Below, piece after piece: positions 17,476 to 27,030 of a stretch of DNA of 64,000 bases. The stretch spans positions 41,884 through 105,883 of the forward strand of contig CAYYZW010000159.1 of the NCBI GenBank assembly GCA_964476375.1, read 5' to 3'. The notes beneath the pieces were generated by a model that worked only from the letters and a program-made list of their open reading frames with translations, made no database searches and had not been told where the DNA came from. The stretch is from SAT2750 sp964476375 (GTDB lineage Bacteria > Planctomycetota > Planctomycetia > Pirellulales > Pirellulaceae). Both the position numbers and the translations under genes were made by a program. Position 1 is the first letter of the stretch; the number at the start of each line of letters is the position of its first letter.

Positions 17476-20424
17476 TCAATCAATATAAATAAACGCGGCC
17501 AGGTTCATCACCGCATGGCAGTAATTCTCCAGTGCTCGCTGCTGGGCTTCTTCTTTCTTGTCCGGTTGCTCCTTGACCCACTGTGCCACAAGTTCCTTCA
17601 TGTATTGGGCCGAGAGATCCTGCTCCTCGGTGGTAGGAGGTCGTCCAAGTGCCAGCATGAATGCATGCTGCAACTGGGCCTCGCGGTCCAGCCCCGCTTC
17701 CTGCTGTACCCGTTCGGCAAAGGAGACTGCCAGGTCATGAACCATCTTGTTATTGAGCAGGTGCAGGGCCTGGGGAGCAACATTTGAATTGCTTCGCTGG
17801 ACACAGTTCGGGTTCATCTGTGGGCGATCAAAATTCCCCAGGATGGTCACCGGCTGGGTCCGCCGCTGGATCACGTAGATGCTTCGTCGCCAGGTTCCCT
17901 TGCTGGGCGTGGAGACCACCAGCCCATCCTCGCGGGCCTCCACCGGATCGGCCGGACCGTAGGGCTCCAGCCGCAGGCGGCCGGCAACTGCCAGCAGCGA
18001 GTCACGTAGCACCTCGGCATCCATCCGCCGCAGCGGCATGCGGGAAAGCCAGGTGTTGTCGGGATCCCTTGCCAGTTGCTCCTCTGTCACGCCGCTCGTC
18101 TGCCGGTAGACGGCGGACAACATGATCAATCGGTGCAGGTGCTTGATGCTCCACCCCGACTCCACCAGCTCCACCGACAGCCAGTCGAGCAGTTCCGGAT
18201 GCGTGGGTTCTGCACCAGCATGCCCCAGGTTATCGAGCGTGGCGACAATACCGTTTTCAAAATGCTGCTGCCAGATCCTGTTCACGATCACTCGTGCTGT
18301 GAGGGGGTGGTCAGCCTGCGTGAGCCAGCGTGCCAGCGCCAGTCGTCGACCTGTTCCCAGTGAGCCTTCCCGTGCTTTCTGGATTTCCAGTGAGGCACCA
18401 GGAACATCGAGCACCGAGGGGACTCCCGGATCCACCTGCCTTCCCGGGGTCAGGTAGTTGCCGCGCCGCAGGATATACGTAGGAGAGGGCTCCCCTCGAT
18501 CCCAGAGAGCTCGAATCAGTGGTTCCGGCTTCGCCTCTTCACGGGCATCCTTGATCGACTGCTGGACCTGGTCATGGAGTTTCTTGAACTCGGCATTATT
18601 CTTCAGCAGGTCCTCCCGGCTCACTTTCAGCTGTCCAGCAAATTTCCCGGCAAGGTACTTGAGCACCTCCGACTGCTCGGCAGGTGGTGTGACCAGTGAG
18701 CGTGCCACGTCTTCTTGAATCGAGGCCGGTAGTTCACTTATCCGCCGCTGCCTCTCCACGGCAGCCAGTTCCTGTTCCATCTCCGTTATTTTCTGCTCCA
18801 GGTGCTTCACCTCCTGCTCAATCCGCTCCTGGTCCGCTTCCCATGCCTTCCGTTCCACCGTCGAGATCGATGCCATGTAACGATCCAGCTGCCCGGGCTC
18901 GCCCGACTGCCGGGTTGGCTTGAGCCAGTCATTTTCATCGATTGCTCCCTTGAAGAGGGCGGCCAGCCGATAGTAGTCACGCTGAGGGATCGGGTCGAAC
19001 TTGTGGCTGTGACAGCGTGCACATTTTACCGTCAGCCCCATCACGGAAGAGCTGACAACCTCGAGCATGTCATCGATGATATCGAGGCGATCGGGAACAA
19101 AGTTCGTGATACCGAAGTAGGTTGCATCCGGGACGAGCCGGAGGAACCCGGTGGCCACCAGGTTGTCATGAACCTCGGGACTGATCTTTTCCGGATCCGT
19201 GTAATCCGCCAGCTCATCTCCTGCCAGCTGTTCCATCAGGAAGCGGGAGTAAGGCTTGTCGGCATTCCAGGAACGGATCACGTAGTCCCTGTAACGGTAA
19301 GCAAATGGCCGAATCGAGTCGCTATGCTGGATACCCTCGCTGTCCGCATAGCCGGCCACGTCCAGCCAGAGTCCTCCCCAGCGTTCCCCGTAACGGGGGG
19401 AAGCAAGCAGGCGATCAAGCAGGCGTTCGTAGGCTCCCGGCTCCCTGTCCGAAAGAAACTGGCTGACCTGGTCCGGGGTGGGTGGAATGCCAAGCAGGTC
19501 CAGGAAAGCCCGCCTTGCCAGGGTCTGGCGACTGGCGGGTGGGGAAAGGTCGAGTTGCTGCTGCTGGAGCGCCGAAACAATGAAGTGGTCGATGGGAGTC
19601 TGTAGCTGCTGAAGACTCCTGGCCCTGGGAACACGGGCTCGCCGGGGCGGCTGAAATGCCCAGAATTCTCTATCCTCGTCACTCACCAGGGGGTCCACAC
19701 CCGGATCTTGCTGGACAGGGGAATCCTCAACCGCACCCTGCTGGATCCATCTGGTCACCAGCTCGATCTCGGTTTTCTCCATCGGCTTGATACTAAACTC
19801 GACCAGTTTTCGCTTCGGTGGCATCTCCCCGTCGTGGATGCGTTTCAGCAGCAGACTCTCTTCCGGCTTGCCGGGAACAATCGCCGGCCCGGACTTTCCT
19901 CCCCGGATCATCGACTCACGTGTCCGCAGGTCCAGGTCTCCCTGCCGCACACGGGTCCCATGGCAAACCGTGCAGCGAAGTTGCAGCACCGGCAGGACAG
20001 ACCACTGGGATACCCTCTCGGACGTCGTCCCAACTGCCAGGCCGGCACCGGACTCAATCCAACGCCGCAGGAGCTTGATCTCCTGGTCCGTAAGGGGCTT
20101 CTTCCCTTCCGGTGGCATCTCGCCCGCGATCACCATTTCCAGAAGCAGGCTCTCGTCAGGTTTTCCAGCCACCAGCAATGGCCCGGTTTCCCCACCTTTT
20201 TCGATACCGGCAAGGCTGGTTAGATCCAGTTCTGCTTTCTGCTGTTTACCACCGTGGCACTGCCCGCATCGTGAAACCAGCAGGGGGCCAACCTGTTCGA
20301 CAAAGAGTTGCCGGCCCTCACCTGCCGGCTCACTTTCCTCCGACCGAAGGAGGCCAGGGAAAAACAAAACCAACAGGACAAGGGGTAAAACCGCTCGCCT
20401 TATCTTGTGCAAGGCCGCAATCAT
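17476..20424 (-). CDS. PSCyt1 x2 - DUF1549 - DUF1553 planctomycete cytochrome-like protein
   Basis: 982 residues with an N-terminal signal segment. Two planctomycete cytochrome C (PSCyt1) units carry heme-type motifs CGQCH (53-57) and CTVCH (151-155), each followed by a repeated GKPEESLLL and GEMPP pattern. Next come DUF1549 (about 275-480, including a third motif CARCH at 468-472 in KCARCHSHKFDP) and DUF1553 (about 690-960, with RVIVNRIWQQHF and the C-terminal FIYID). Between them lies a charged helical stretch likely to form a coiled coil (about 510-650). The family is abundant in planctomycetes but its chemistry is unsettled; polysaccharide breakdown has been suggested. It is third in a four-gene minus-strand operon. 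Confidence 0.9.
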   Translation of the reverse strand: MIAALHKIRRAVLPLVLLVLFFPGLLRSEESEPAGEGRQLFVEQVGPLLVSRCGQCHGGKQQKAELDLTSLAGIEKGGETGPLLVAGKPDESLLLEMVIAGEMPPEGKKPLTDQEIKLLRRWIESGAGLAVGTTSERVSQWSVLPVLQLRCTVCHGTRVRQGDLDLRTRESMIRGGKSGPAIVPGKPEESLLLKRIHDGEMPPKRKLVEFSIKPMEKTEIELVTRWIQQGAVEDSPVQQDPGVDPLVSDEDREFWAFQPPRRARVPRARSLQQLQTPIDHFIVSALQQQQLDLSPPASRQTLARRAFLDLLGIPPTPDQVSQFLSDREPGAYERLLDRLLASPRYGERWGGLWLDVAGYADSEGIQHSDSIRPFAYRYRDYVIRSWNADKPYSRFLMEQLAGDELADYTDPEKISPEVHDNLVATGFLRLVPDATYFGITNFVPDRLDIIDDMLEVVSSSVMGLTVKCARCHSHKFDPIPQRDYYRLAALFKGAIDENDWLKPTRQSGEPGQLDRYMASISTVERKAWEADQERIEQEVKHLEQKITEMEQELAAVERQRRISELPASIQEDVARSLVTPPAEQSEVLKYLAGKFAGQLKVSREDLLKNNAEFKKLHDQVQQSIKDAREEAKPEPLIRALWDRGEPSPTYILRRGNYLTPGRQVDPGVPSVLDVPGASLEIQKAREGSLGTGRRLALARWLTQADHPLTARVIVNRIWQQHFENGIVATLDNLGHAGAEPTHPELLDWLSVELVESGWSIKHLHRLIMLSAVYRQTSGVTEEQLARDPDNTWLSRMPLRRMDAEVLRDSLLAVAGRLRLEPYGPADPVEAREDGLVVSTPSKGTWRRSIYVIQRRTQPVTILGNFDRPQMNPNCVQRSNSNVAPQALHLLNNKMVHDLAVSFAERVQQEAGLDREAQLQHAFMLALGRPPTTEEQDLSAQYMKELVAQWVKEQPDKKEEAQQRALENYCHAVMNLAAFIYID

Positions 20425-20480
20425 GGCAGTTGGGGGAGAAAAAAGGGTTGAATCTGGTGGGGGGATACCCGGCTGTTACC

Positions 20481-22490
20481 TTAGTCAATATACAGGAACT
20501 CGTTCATGTTAAACATAATCAGGCAGAGCTGCGACGCTGCGACTGCCTTATCAGCCGTCCAGCCTGCCGGCCCTGGAATAGGGATTGCCAGCTGATCATG
20601 ACCCCGCTGCTGGTGCTTTACCAGTGCCGACTGGGCATCGAGAAATTCCTGGCTGGCTTGCTGTTCCACGGGGCTCGGTGGACGGCCAAGAGTTCGACGG
20701 AAAAGCTCCACGATAAACTGCTTTTCATCATGTCCTTCGGCAAGCACGCTCCCTGCCAGCCGACGGGCGGTGGTGAGCGAAAACTCCGAATTCAGCAGCA
20801 GCAATCCCTGGGGTGCTGTCGTCGAGTGGCTTCGACGCGAACAGCTCCTGTTGGCATCGGGGCGATCAAAGACCTCGAGGATCGGGAACCGCAGGTTGCG
20901 GCGAGCAAACAGGTAGATGCTGCGGCGATCATATCCTGCTCGTTCCGGGGTGACTTCCCACTGGCCCTTCCTCAGCGTGTTGACGATTTCTGCCGGAAGT
21001 GGCGGTCTCACACCGGGACCGCCACGGTCGGTGTTCAATATCCCGGCACTGGCAAGCATCAGATCACGAAGCGTTTCACCCTCGAGCCGGAGCCTGGGGA
21101 AACGAGCCAGCCAGCGGTTTGCAGGATCCTCCTTGAGCGACTCCCGCCACTCTCTTTCACCCACGCTGCCCGCCTCCAGCCAGCTTGCCTGCCGGTAGGT
21201 GGCACTGGTGACGATGAGATAATGAAGTCTCTTGAGGCTCCAGTTGCTCTGGACCAGCTCGGTCGCCAGGTAATCAAGCAATTCCGGGTGCGTCGGCGAC
21301 CCACCCATCACGCCAAAATCACTGGGTGTGTCCACCAGGCCACGACCAAAATGATGCTGCCAGACACGATTGACAATCACCCGGCTGGTAAGCAGGTGGT
21401 CGGGACGGGTGAGCCAGGCAGCAAGCTGGCTGCGACGGCCACTACTTTCCGCACCGGGATCGCCAGGCTGGATCTGCTCTCCAACCGGATTGGCAATGCG
21501 GGGAAAGGCGGGAACGACAGCCGGGCCCTGTCGACGAAAATCGCCTCGCAGCATCAGGTAGCTTGGTGGGGGGCTGCCATTTTTCTCCTGCAGCGTCCCC
21601 ACCGACTTGTTCTTGACCAGGTGGACCGCGGGCTCAAAGACGGATCGCAGCCGGTAAAAATCAGCCTGGCTGAGTGGATCGTACTTGTGGTCATGGCACT
21701 GGGCACATTCCATCTGCAGCCCCATCAAGGCAGCAGCAACAGTCGAGGTCATCTCGTTGAGCAACTGGTGACGTCGCTCCTGCTGCGAGTTGATGTCCGG
21801 CATGTCGGGTCCCGACAGGCAAAACATGGTGGCAATCCTGGCACCAGGGTTCCCCGGCTCCAGCTCATCACCCGCAAGCTGCAGGGTGACAAACCGGTCA
21901 TAGGGCATGTCCTGGTTGATCGACTGGATCACCCAGTCCCGGTATTGCCAGGCATCGGTACGGACGTTGTCGTGTTCAAACCCATCGGTGTCAGCAAAGC
22001 GGGAAAGGTCAAGCCATGGCTGTGCCAGTCGTTCTCCATGGTGGATCGAGGCAAGCAGTCGCTGGACCAGGGATTCGTAGGCATCCGGCCTGGGATCAGA
22101 AACAAACTCCTCCACATCCCCGGGTGAGGGTGGCAGGCCAGTCAGGTCCAGGCTCAGGCGACGGATCAGGGTCTGCCTGTCCGCAGCAGGTGTGGGATGC
22201 AGGCTCTTCGAGAGGAGGGCGGAACGGATAAACAGGTCAATGGATCCCCGGCACTCCTGCTGAACCTGAATGGGGAGAGCAGGAAGACGGGGAGGCTGGA
22301 GCGGCTGAAATGACCAGTGCTGCCTGTCTTCCTCACGGATCTCCAACTCTTCGAAAGAAGCTGCGGGCTCAGCAGGAATGGCATCACGGCCAAACAACAC
22401 CAGCCCGGCACAGGCAAGCGTTGCCAGCATGCAGACCCAGCAGCCGATCCGCACGGCTCGCGGCTGTCGATGTCCTGGGAAATGAAACAT
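20481..22490 (-). CDS. DUF1549 - DUF1553 (PSD1) protein without PSCyt1
   Basis: 669 residues with a hydrophobic N-terminal segment (about 13-35), probably exported or anchored. DUF1549 spans about 80-290 and includes one heme-like motif CAQCH (262-266) followed by DHKYDP; DUF1553 follows (RVIVNRVWQHHFGRG) and ends in FLYID. Unlike its downstream neighbour it lacks PSCyt1 units. It lies 18 bases after the DUF1501 gene and 56 bases before the longer paralogue. The DUF1501/DUF1549 pairing is a very common planctomycete gene pair; a joint function is likely but unproven. Confidence 0.9.
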   Translation of the reverse strand: MFHFPGHRQPRAVRIGCWVCMLATLACAGLVLFGRDAIPAEPAASFEELEIREEDRQHWSFQPLQPPRLPALPIQVQQECRGSIDLFIRSALLSKSLHPTPAADRQTLIRRLSLDLTGLPPSPGDVEEFVSDPRPDAYESLVQRLLASIHHGERLAQPWLDLSRFADTDGFEHDNVRTDAWQYRDWVIQSINQDMPYDRFVTLQLAGDELEPGNPGARIATMFCLSGPDMPDINSQQERRHQLLNEMTSTVAAALMGLQMECAQCHDHKYDPLSQADFYRLRSVFEPAVHLVKNKSVGTLQEKNGSPPPSYLMLRGDFRRQGPAVVPAFPRIANPVGEQIQPGDPGAESSGRRSQLAAWLTRPDHLLTSRVIVNRVWQHHFGRGLVDTPSDFGVMGGSPTHPELLDYLATELVQSNWSLKRLHYLIVTSATYRQASWLEAGSVGEREWRESLKEDPANRWLARFPRLRLEGETLRDLMLASAGILNTDRGGPGVRPPLPAEIVNTLRKGQWEVTPERAGYDRRSIYLFARRNLRFPILEVFDRPDANRSCSRRSHSTTAPQGLLLLNSEFSLTTARRLAGSVLAEGHDEKQFIVELFRRTLGRPPSPVEQQASQEFLDAQSALVKHQQRGHDQLAIPIPGPAGWTADKAVAASQLCLIMFNMNEFLYID

Positions 22491-22508
22491 GATCTTGTTC
22501 CAGGGTAC

Positions 22509-23924
22509 CTAGCTAATTATGGCGTCCACCACCTGTGCTTCATCCGGGCCGGTGAGTCGCTGGTCCAGCCCGTTCTGAAAAAAGCTTAACTCATGGTGGT
22601 CCACGCCGAGCAGGTGAAGCAGCGTGGCATGGAAGTCGCGAACGTGGACTTTTCCCTCGGCAGCCCGCAAGCCAATCGGGTCGCTCGCTCCCACCGCTCG
22701 TCCTCCCCGTATCCCGGCACCTGCCATCCAGATGCTATAACCCCAGGGATTGTGATCCCGACCGGTTCCCTGCTCACTCATTGGCATCCGGCCAAATTCC
22801 CCGCCCCAGATCACCAGCGTGTCGTCAAGTAATCCCCGGCGATGAAGATCTTCCAGCAGGCCTGCCACCGGCCGATCCGTTTTCTGGCAGTAGCTCCCAT
22901 GGTTCTGGGCAACATTCTTGTGGGCATCCCAGCCACCAATATCCCCGGAGTAGAGCTGTACGAAGCGGACACCCCGTTCCACCATGCGTCGTGCCAGCAG
23001 GCAGCGTTGGCCAAAATCCCTTGTTGGCTCCCGGTCCGCACCATAGAGCCTTAGGGTTTCCTCGGTCTCCTCGCCCAGGTCCACCAGCCGGGGTGCGGCG
23101 GATTGCATTCGGAATGCCAGCTCGTAGGCATGAATACGTGCCGAGAGTTCATCGTCATCGGCACGACGGCGAAGGTGTTCCTGGTTAAAGCGGCCGAGAA
23201 GCCGGTTAATCGATTGTTGCTCGGCGCGGCTGATCTGCTGCTGTGGAGCCAGGTCCAGTATCGGGACCTTCCCGGCTCGCATCATGACACCCTGGTACGT
23301 GGCCGGGAGAAATCCGCTCCCCCAGGCTGGAGGGCCCCCCTTGATGCCCCCGCGCGGGTCCGGCAGGACGACAAAGGCCGGCATGTTCTGGTTTTCCGTC
23401 CCCAGGCCATAGGCCACCCAGCTCCCCACACTTGGCCGGCCCATCAGGATACTGCCGGTGTTCATCTGGTAAACCGACTGGGGATGGTTGACACTGTCGC
23501 CATGCATCCCCCGGACCACACAGAGCTTGTCGGCATGCCCTGCAAGGTGCGGCAGGAAATCACTGATTTCCAGGCCTGATTCACCCCGGGGTCGAAATGG
23601 CCTGACCGGCGCCATGAGCGGATTCTTTGCCACATCACGGCGAGTCATGACCTTGCCGAAACTCTCCGGAACAGGCTGGCCAGCATATCGTACCAGGTCC
23701 GGCTTGGGGTCAAGGAGGTCGACGTGGCTTGGCCCACCGTGCATGAACAGCCAGATAACCCGCCTGGCCCGGGGTGGAAAACTCGTGGGCTGGGCCGCCA
23801 GTGGGCCACCGTCGACTGGCGCCGCTTTTGCCTGCTCGGCCAGCACGGATGCCAGGGCAATCATCCCCGCGCCCCCGCCGGCCTGCCGGAGAAACTGTCG
23901 TCGGCCTGGAAGGGGGTTTTCCAT
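22509..23924 (-). CDS. DUF1501 family protein, Tat-exported
   Basis: 471 residues from ATG 23924; an in-frame GTG at 23936 is a weaker start. A twin-arginine signal GRRQFLRQ opens the protein. DUF1501 proteins have a sulfatase/alkaline-phosphatase-like fold; visible signatures are WLFMHGGPSHVDLLDPKP, VIWGGEFGRMP, GRDHNPWG and DFHATLLHLLG. It is the first gene of the four-gene operon and intact, so it is the best comparison for the broken copy at 15960. The substrate is unknown; sulfated or complex carbohydrates are a guess from the family setting. Confidence 0.92.
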   Translation of the reverse strand: MENPLPGRRQFLRQAGGGAGMIALASVLAEQAKAAPVDGGPLAAQPTSFPPRARRVIWLFMHGGPSHVDLLDPKPDLVRYAGQPVPESFGKVMTRRDVAKNPLMAPVRPFRPRGESGLEISDFLPHLAGHADKLCVVRGMHGDSVNHPQSVYQMNTGSILMGRPSVGSWVAYGLGTENQNMPAFVVLPDPRGGIKGGPPAWGSGFLPATYQGVMMRAGKVPILDLAPQQQISRAEQQSINRLLGRFNQEHLRRRADDDELSARIHAYELAFRMQSAAPRLVDLGEETEETLRLYGADREPTRDFGQRCLLARRMVERGVRFVQLYSGDIGGWDAHKNVAQNHGSYCQKTDRPVAGLLEDLHRRGLLDDTLVIWGGEFGRMPMSEQGTGRDHNPWGYSIWMAGAGIRGGRAVGASDPIGLRAAEGKVHVRDFHATLLHLLGVDHHELSFFQNGLDQRLTGPDEAQVVDAIIS

Positions 23925-24009
23925 GGATGCATACACCTGTCCTGGAATCGCCAGTGGAGAATCTCCTCGATTGTAACACAGATCCCGGCAGGGCCTTCAG
24001 GGGGACCTG

Positions 24010-25014
24010 CTAGTCCTCCTGGCGATCTCGCATTTCACGACTGTAACGCTCCAGGATGCGGCGTTCCTTGCCTGTCAGGGACTCCTCCCCGTGCTTCTGG
24101 ATCTTGTCCAGGATCGCATCGCCCTGGTCAACCAGTTTTTGCATCCGCTTTTCGGAACGTGAGGGAGGGAGGAGGTCGGGGTCATGCACCTTGAGCCTGG
24201 CTCCTCGACGCCGGTGGGGGATAAAACGGGCTAGCTGGATGCCAGTCTGGTAGTAGATCAAGGCAAAGCCGGCCCCGGCCAGGTGAACCGAGTGTGCCAC
24301 GTTATCATCGGCAAAAATGCCCATTAACTGGTCCATCGCCACGATCATGATGCCCACGACCCAGGCGCGCATGGGGATCACACCAAAAAGCAGCAGCACC
24401 TGTTTTGGGTAGTTGAGGCAGAAGAGAATGGCAATCGCGTAGACACCCCCGGACGCCCCCACCAGGGGAGGAATCTGATCGTCATAAAATCCATAGCCGC
24501 TCCAAAGCAGGCCCCCCAGCACGATCGCGGTAAGGTAAAAAACCAGCAACTCCTTTTGGCCGTACTGGGTTTCCAGGCTGCGGCCAAATACAAACAGCGC
24601 AAACATGTTGAAGAGGATGTGAAATATCCCCTTCCGCGTACTTATCGATTTACCCTCTTGGATGACTCGCACAGGGGCATGCACGAAGCCATAGGTGATA
24701 ACCTGGTAGAATTTCCAGGGATGGGAAAACATTTCCGGCGGATCCAGGTGGATCTGTTCGTACACCAACAGGTGAGAAGATCCCTCAGCACCATCCTTGC
24801 CGTCTGTGCCGGGCAACCCATCCGGGTCCACCCGATTCGCCTCCACGGCCGACCGGTCACCCGTAGACCGCATCACTGGCGGAAAGAACCAGCAGACAAA
24901 AAAGACCAGCACATTGATCGCAATCAGCTTGCCAATCAGTGTGGCGGGCGGGCGCAGCTGGATGCCCTGCGAGGATCCTTCATCCCGATAATACTCGCGG
25001 TCGTGAATGCCCAT
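24010..25014 (-). CDS. Rhomboid family intramembrane serine protease
   Basis: 334 residues with about six hydrophobic helices. The catalytic Ser188 is in GASGG and the catalytic His244 in SVHLAGAGFA; HILFNMFALFVFG matches the conserved rhomboid helix 2. A hydrophilic insert after the first helix (about 50-100) probably forms the L1 loop region. The C-terminal 70 residues are charged and cytoplasmic. Rhomboids cleave membrane-spanning substrates; the target is unknown. It is preceded on the same strand by the coiled-coil membrane protein gene, 42 bases away, so the two may be co-transcribed. Confidence 0.88.
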   Translation of the reverse strand: MGIHDREYYRDEGSSQGIQLRPPATLIGKLIAINVLVFFVCWFFPPVMRSTGDRSAVEANRVDPDGLPGTDGKDGAEGSSHLLVYEQIHLDPPEMFSHPWKFYQVITYGFVHAPVRVIQEGKSISTRKGIFHILFNMFALFVFGRSLETQYGQKELLVFYLTAIVLGGLLWSGYGFYDDQIPPLVGASGGVYAIAILFCLNYPKQVLLLFGVIPMRAWVVGIMIVAMDQLMGIFADDNVAHSVHLAGAGFALIYYQTGIQLARFIPHRRRGARLKVHDPDLLPPSRSEKRMQKLVDQGDAILDKIQKHGEESLTGKERRILERYSREMRDRQED

Positions 25015-25056
25015 CGTTGAGTACTATCCGGGGTGGCTGCAGGAAGCCGAAACCAG

Positions 25057-26589
25057 CTAGTCGCTATCGCTGCCTACCGCTTCTGTGCGCTTGTTGATAT
25101 CGGCTTCCAGCCTGGCCTGGATCTGGGCAAGCTGCTGGGTAAGCTGGCGGTTCACCTTGAAGAGCTCGGCAAGTTCAACTCGCAAGGCCTCACGTTCCTT
25201 GGTGAGCTGATCAACAAATGTCTCCGCCGTATCGCGGTCCTGCTGCTGGAACTTCTTTTCCATGGACAGCTTGTCCACTTCGCCCTGGCGAAAGGCGACC
25301 TGCTTGTTGGCTTCCTGAAGGGATTCTGAAAGTCGCACGTTTTCACGATCATAAAGCTTGTTCTGCTGTCCCACCCGGGTTGCCCGGTCAGCGAGATCAT
25401 GAAACAGGAAAGCGTAGTCCGTCACGGGTCGAACATGGTGGGCGGTAAGCTGCCGGGCAATCGCTGTCCCATCGGCTCCCTCGGCAGTCAGCTTCTCCCC
25501 ATCGGTAACCTCCGGCTTGCCATCAACCGTTTCACTACGAAGATGGAAAACGCCTATATCGCCCTTCTCAAACTGGACGGTTTCACCGCGGCGGAGATTT
25601 GGAATGACTGCCATGCCACTGGGATCAAAGAAACTCTCGGTCAGGCCACCCTTGGCGGCATCACTATCGACTGTCACTTCGTACTTTTGATTAAACAGGA
25701 TCTTGATCCACTGTTCCTCAAACGGCGCTGTCTCGTTTTCCAGCAGTTGCCGGCCGTCACCCAGGTAAAGTTCCACATGGTCCTGCAGTCGCTGTTGCTG
25801 CAACTGGAGATCAGGACTGTGCTGGATTGCCATCTGGAAAGCTTCTGTGATCTTGGCCTGGTCCATCTTGCCGAAAAGCGGCGCCGGATCCTCTCCCAGC
25901 ACCACCTCGCTATCAAAAATATCGGTTTCAGAAAACAGGCGATGGCCATCGACCGGGATCTTCTCGTATATGGCCCATGTCGAACCATCATTGATATGGG
26001 GTGCGGCGATGGAAGGAGGGGTGATGGGTGATGGCTCCAGGCTTATCACACCCCCGTTGACCGCGTTGACATGGAACTCTCCCAGGTACTTCACAGGTAC
26101 TGCTATATCCAGGCCCTCTACCGTGATCAGCGCCTCCTTGAAAAGATAGAGCACCGCGTTATTTTCAATCTGCAGTGGCTCGTCACCGGCTGGTACAAAT
26201 CCCGTATCGACCAGCACTGAACTGGCCTGCACTCCCTGGGGTTTCGCCTCCCGCCAGACACGCCCCCGATCCAAGAGCAGCCGGGTGAGCATGGAGTCCA
26301 CGTCCTGGAGGTTATCTTTCTCCTCCTTGACCTTGTTCACCGCCCCCTTGACGGATTTCATGTATTCGGTCTCTGCAATGATCTTCCGGTCCAGCAGCAC
26401 CTGGTGTTTGTCCTGCCAGCTGCTTTTTGTCTTCAGCACGCAGGCGACCAGGAAAATCCCCCAGCAGGAAATCCCGAAAACGAACAGGACCATGACCGCG
26501 TGAAACCACCGCCAGACCTTGAAAGAAAAACCAAGGCATACCAGGAAGAACACCGCTACCAAGATCAAGCCGATTAGCTTTACATCCAT
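25057..26589 (-). CDS. Membrane-anchored coiled-coil protein of unknown function
   Basis: About 510 residues from ATG 26589. Two adjacent hydrophobic helices (about 4-22 and 28-52) anchor the N-terminus; a middle region of mixed beta character follows, and the last 110 residues form a strong coiled coil (QQNKLYDRENVRLSES to QLAQIQARLEAD). I do not recognise the family; long hypothetical proteins of this plan occur in planctomycetes. It may be a structural or scaffolding protein. A perfect seven-base hairpin abuts its GGGGA ribosome-binding site. The rhomboid gene follows 42 bases on. Confidence 0.7.
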   Translation of the reverse strand: MDVKLIGLILVAVFFLVCLGFSFKVWRWFHAVMVLFVFGISCWGIFLVACVLKTKSSWQDKHQVLLDRKIIAETEYMKSVKGAVNKVKEEKDNLQDVDSMLTRLLLDRGRVWREAKPQGVQASSVLVDTGFVPAGDEPLQIENNAVLYLFKEALITVEGLDIAVPVKYLGEFHVNAVNGGVISLEPSPITPPSIAAPHINDGSTWAIYEKIPVDGHRLFSETDIFDSEVVLGEDPAPLFGKMDQAKITEAFQMAIQHSPDLQLQQQRLQDHVELYLGDGRQLLENETAPFEEQWIKILFNQKYEVTVDSDAAKGGLTESFFDPSGMAVIPNLRRGETVQFEKGDIGVFHLRSETVDGKPEVTDGEKLTAEGADGTAIARQLTAHHVRPVTDYAFLFHDLADRATRVGQQNKLYDRENVRLSESLQEANKQVAFRQGEVDKLSMEKKFQQQDRDTAETFVDQLTKEREALRVELAELFKVNRQLTQQLAQIQARLEADINKRTEAVGSDSD

Positions 26590-26601
26590 TGAGCTATTCC
26601 C

Positions 26602-26619
26602 CACAGCGTGGACGCTGTG
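26602..26619 (-). promoter_or_regulatory. Perfect hairpin abutting the ribosome-binding site of the coiled-coil gene
   Basis: CACAGCG and CGCTGTG form a perfect seven-base stem around a four-base loop. On the minus strand the stem ends directly at GGGGAATAGCTCA, which precedes ATG 26589. It could affect translation or mRNA stability of that gene. Chance cannot be excluded. Confidence 0.4.
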
Positions 26620-27030
26620 CCTGATCCAGTGAGTCCTACAAAGATTGGATCGTCAGTATCGGCCAGAAAACTGTTTCTTCCCTGTCCAAAGCCGCAAAAA
26701 AAGGTGCTTCACGGCGAGCTGAACGATAATAAGTCGGCGATTCCCCGATGTCAAGTTTTATCGGCAACACAAACAGGGCATAAGTTGTTGCCATTTCATG
26801 ATTTGCAGCATTCGCTGGGCCTCCTGGTATTACGATCGGATCATTCGTTCAAGTTTGCTGTTCAGGTGCCCGAAAAACTTGACATATCGTATTAAACCGT
26901 ACCTTCCAGACAGTTTACCTAGCCTTTCCAGCTTACGCGGCTTGAATCGACTGGGCATTTTCAAGGCCATTTTTAGACACGCATGGCTCTGAAAAAGATG
27001 GCATTGGGAGGTAAAGAGGATCTTGATTGG
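26620..27030. other. Divergent intergenic region, no gene seen
   Basis: About 410 bases between the coiled-coil gene (minus) and the TolC-like gene (plus), noticeably more AT-rich than its neighbours. It should hold promoters for both sides. A TTGACA occurs at 26879-26884, but no convincing -10 box lies 16-18 bases beyond it. No small ORF with coding character was found. ATG codons at 26983 and 26998 are in frame with the efflux gene but give poorer signal peptides. Confidence 0.5.

Noticed and set aside
20112..22127. Long plus-strand ORF opposite the DUF1549/DUF1553 genes
   Set aside because: It runs antisense to clearly conserved genes and its translation has no family similarity; it is a by-product of high GC content.
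26879..26907. Promoter based on TTGACA upstream of the efflux operon
   Set aside because: No acceptable -10 box at 16-18 bases spacing; kept only as a remark.
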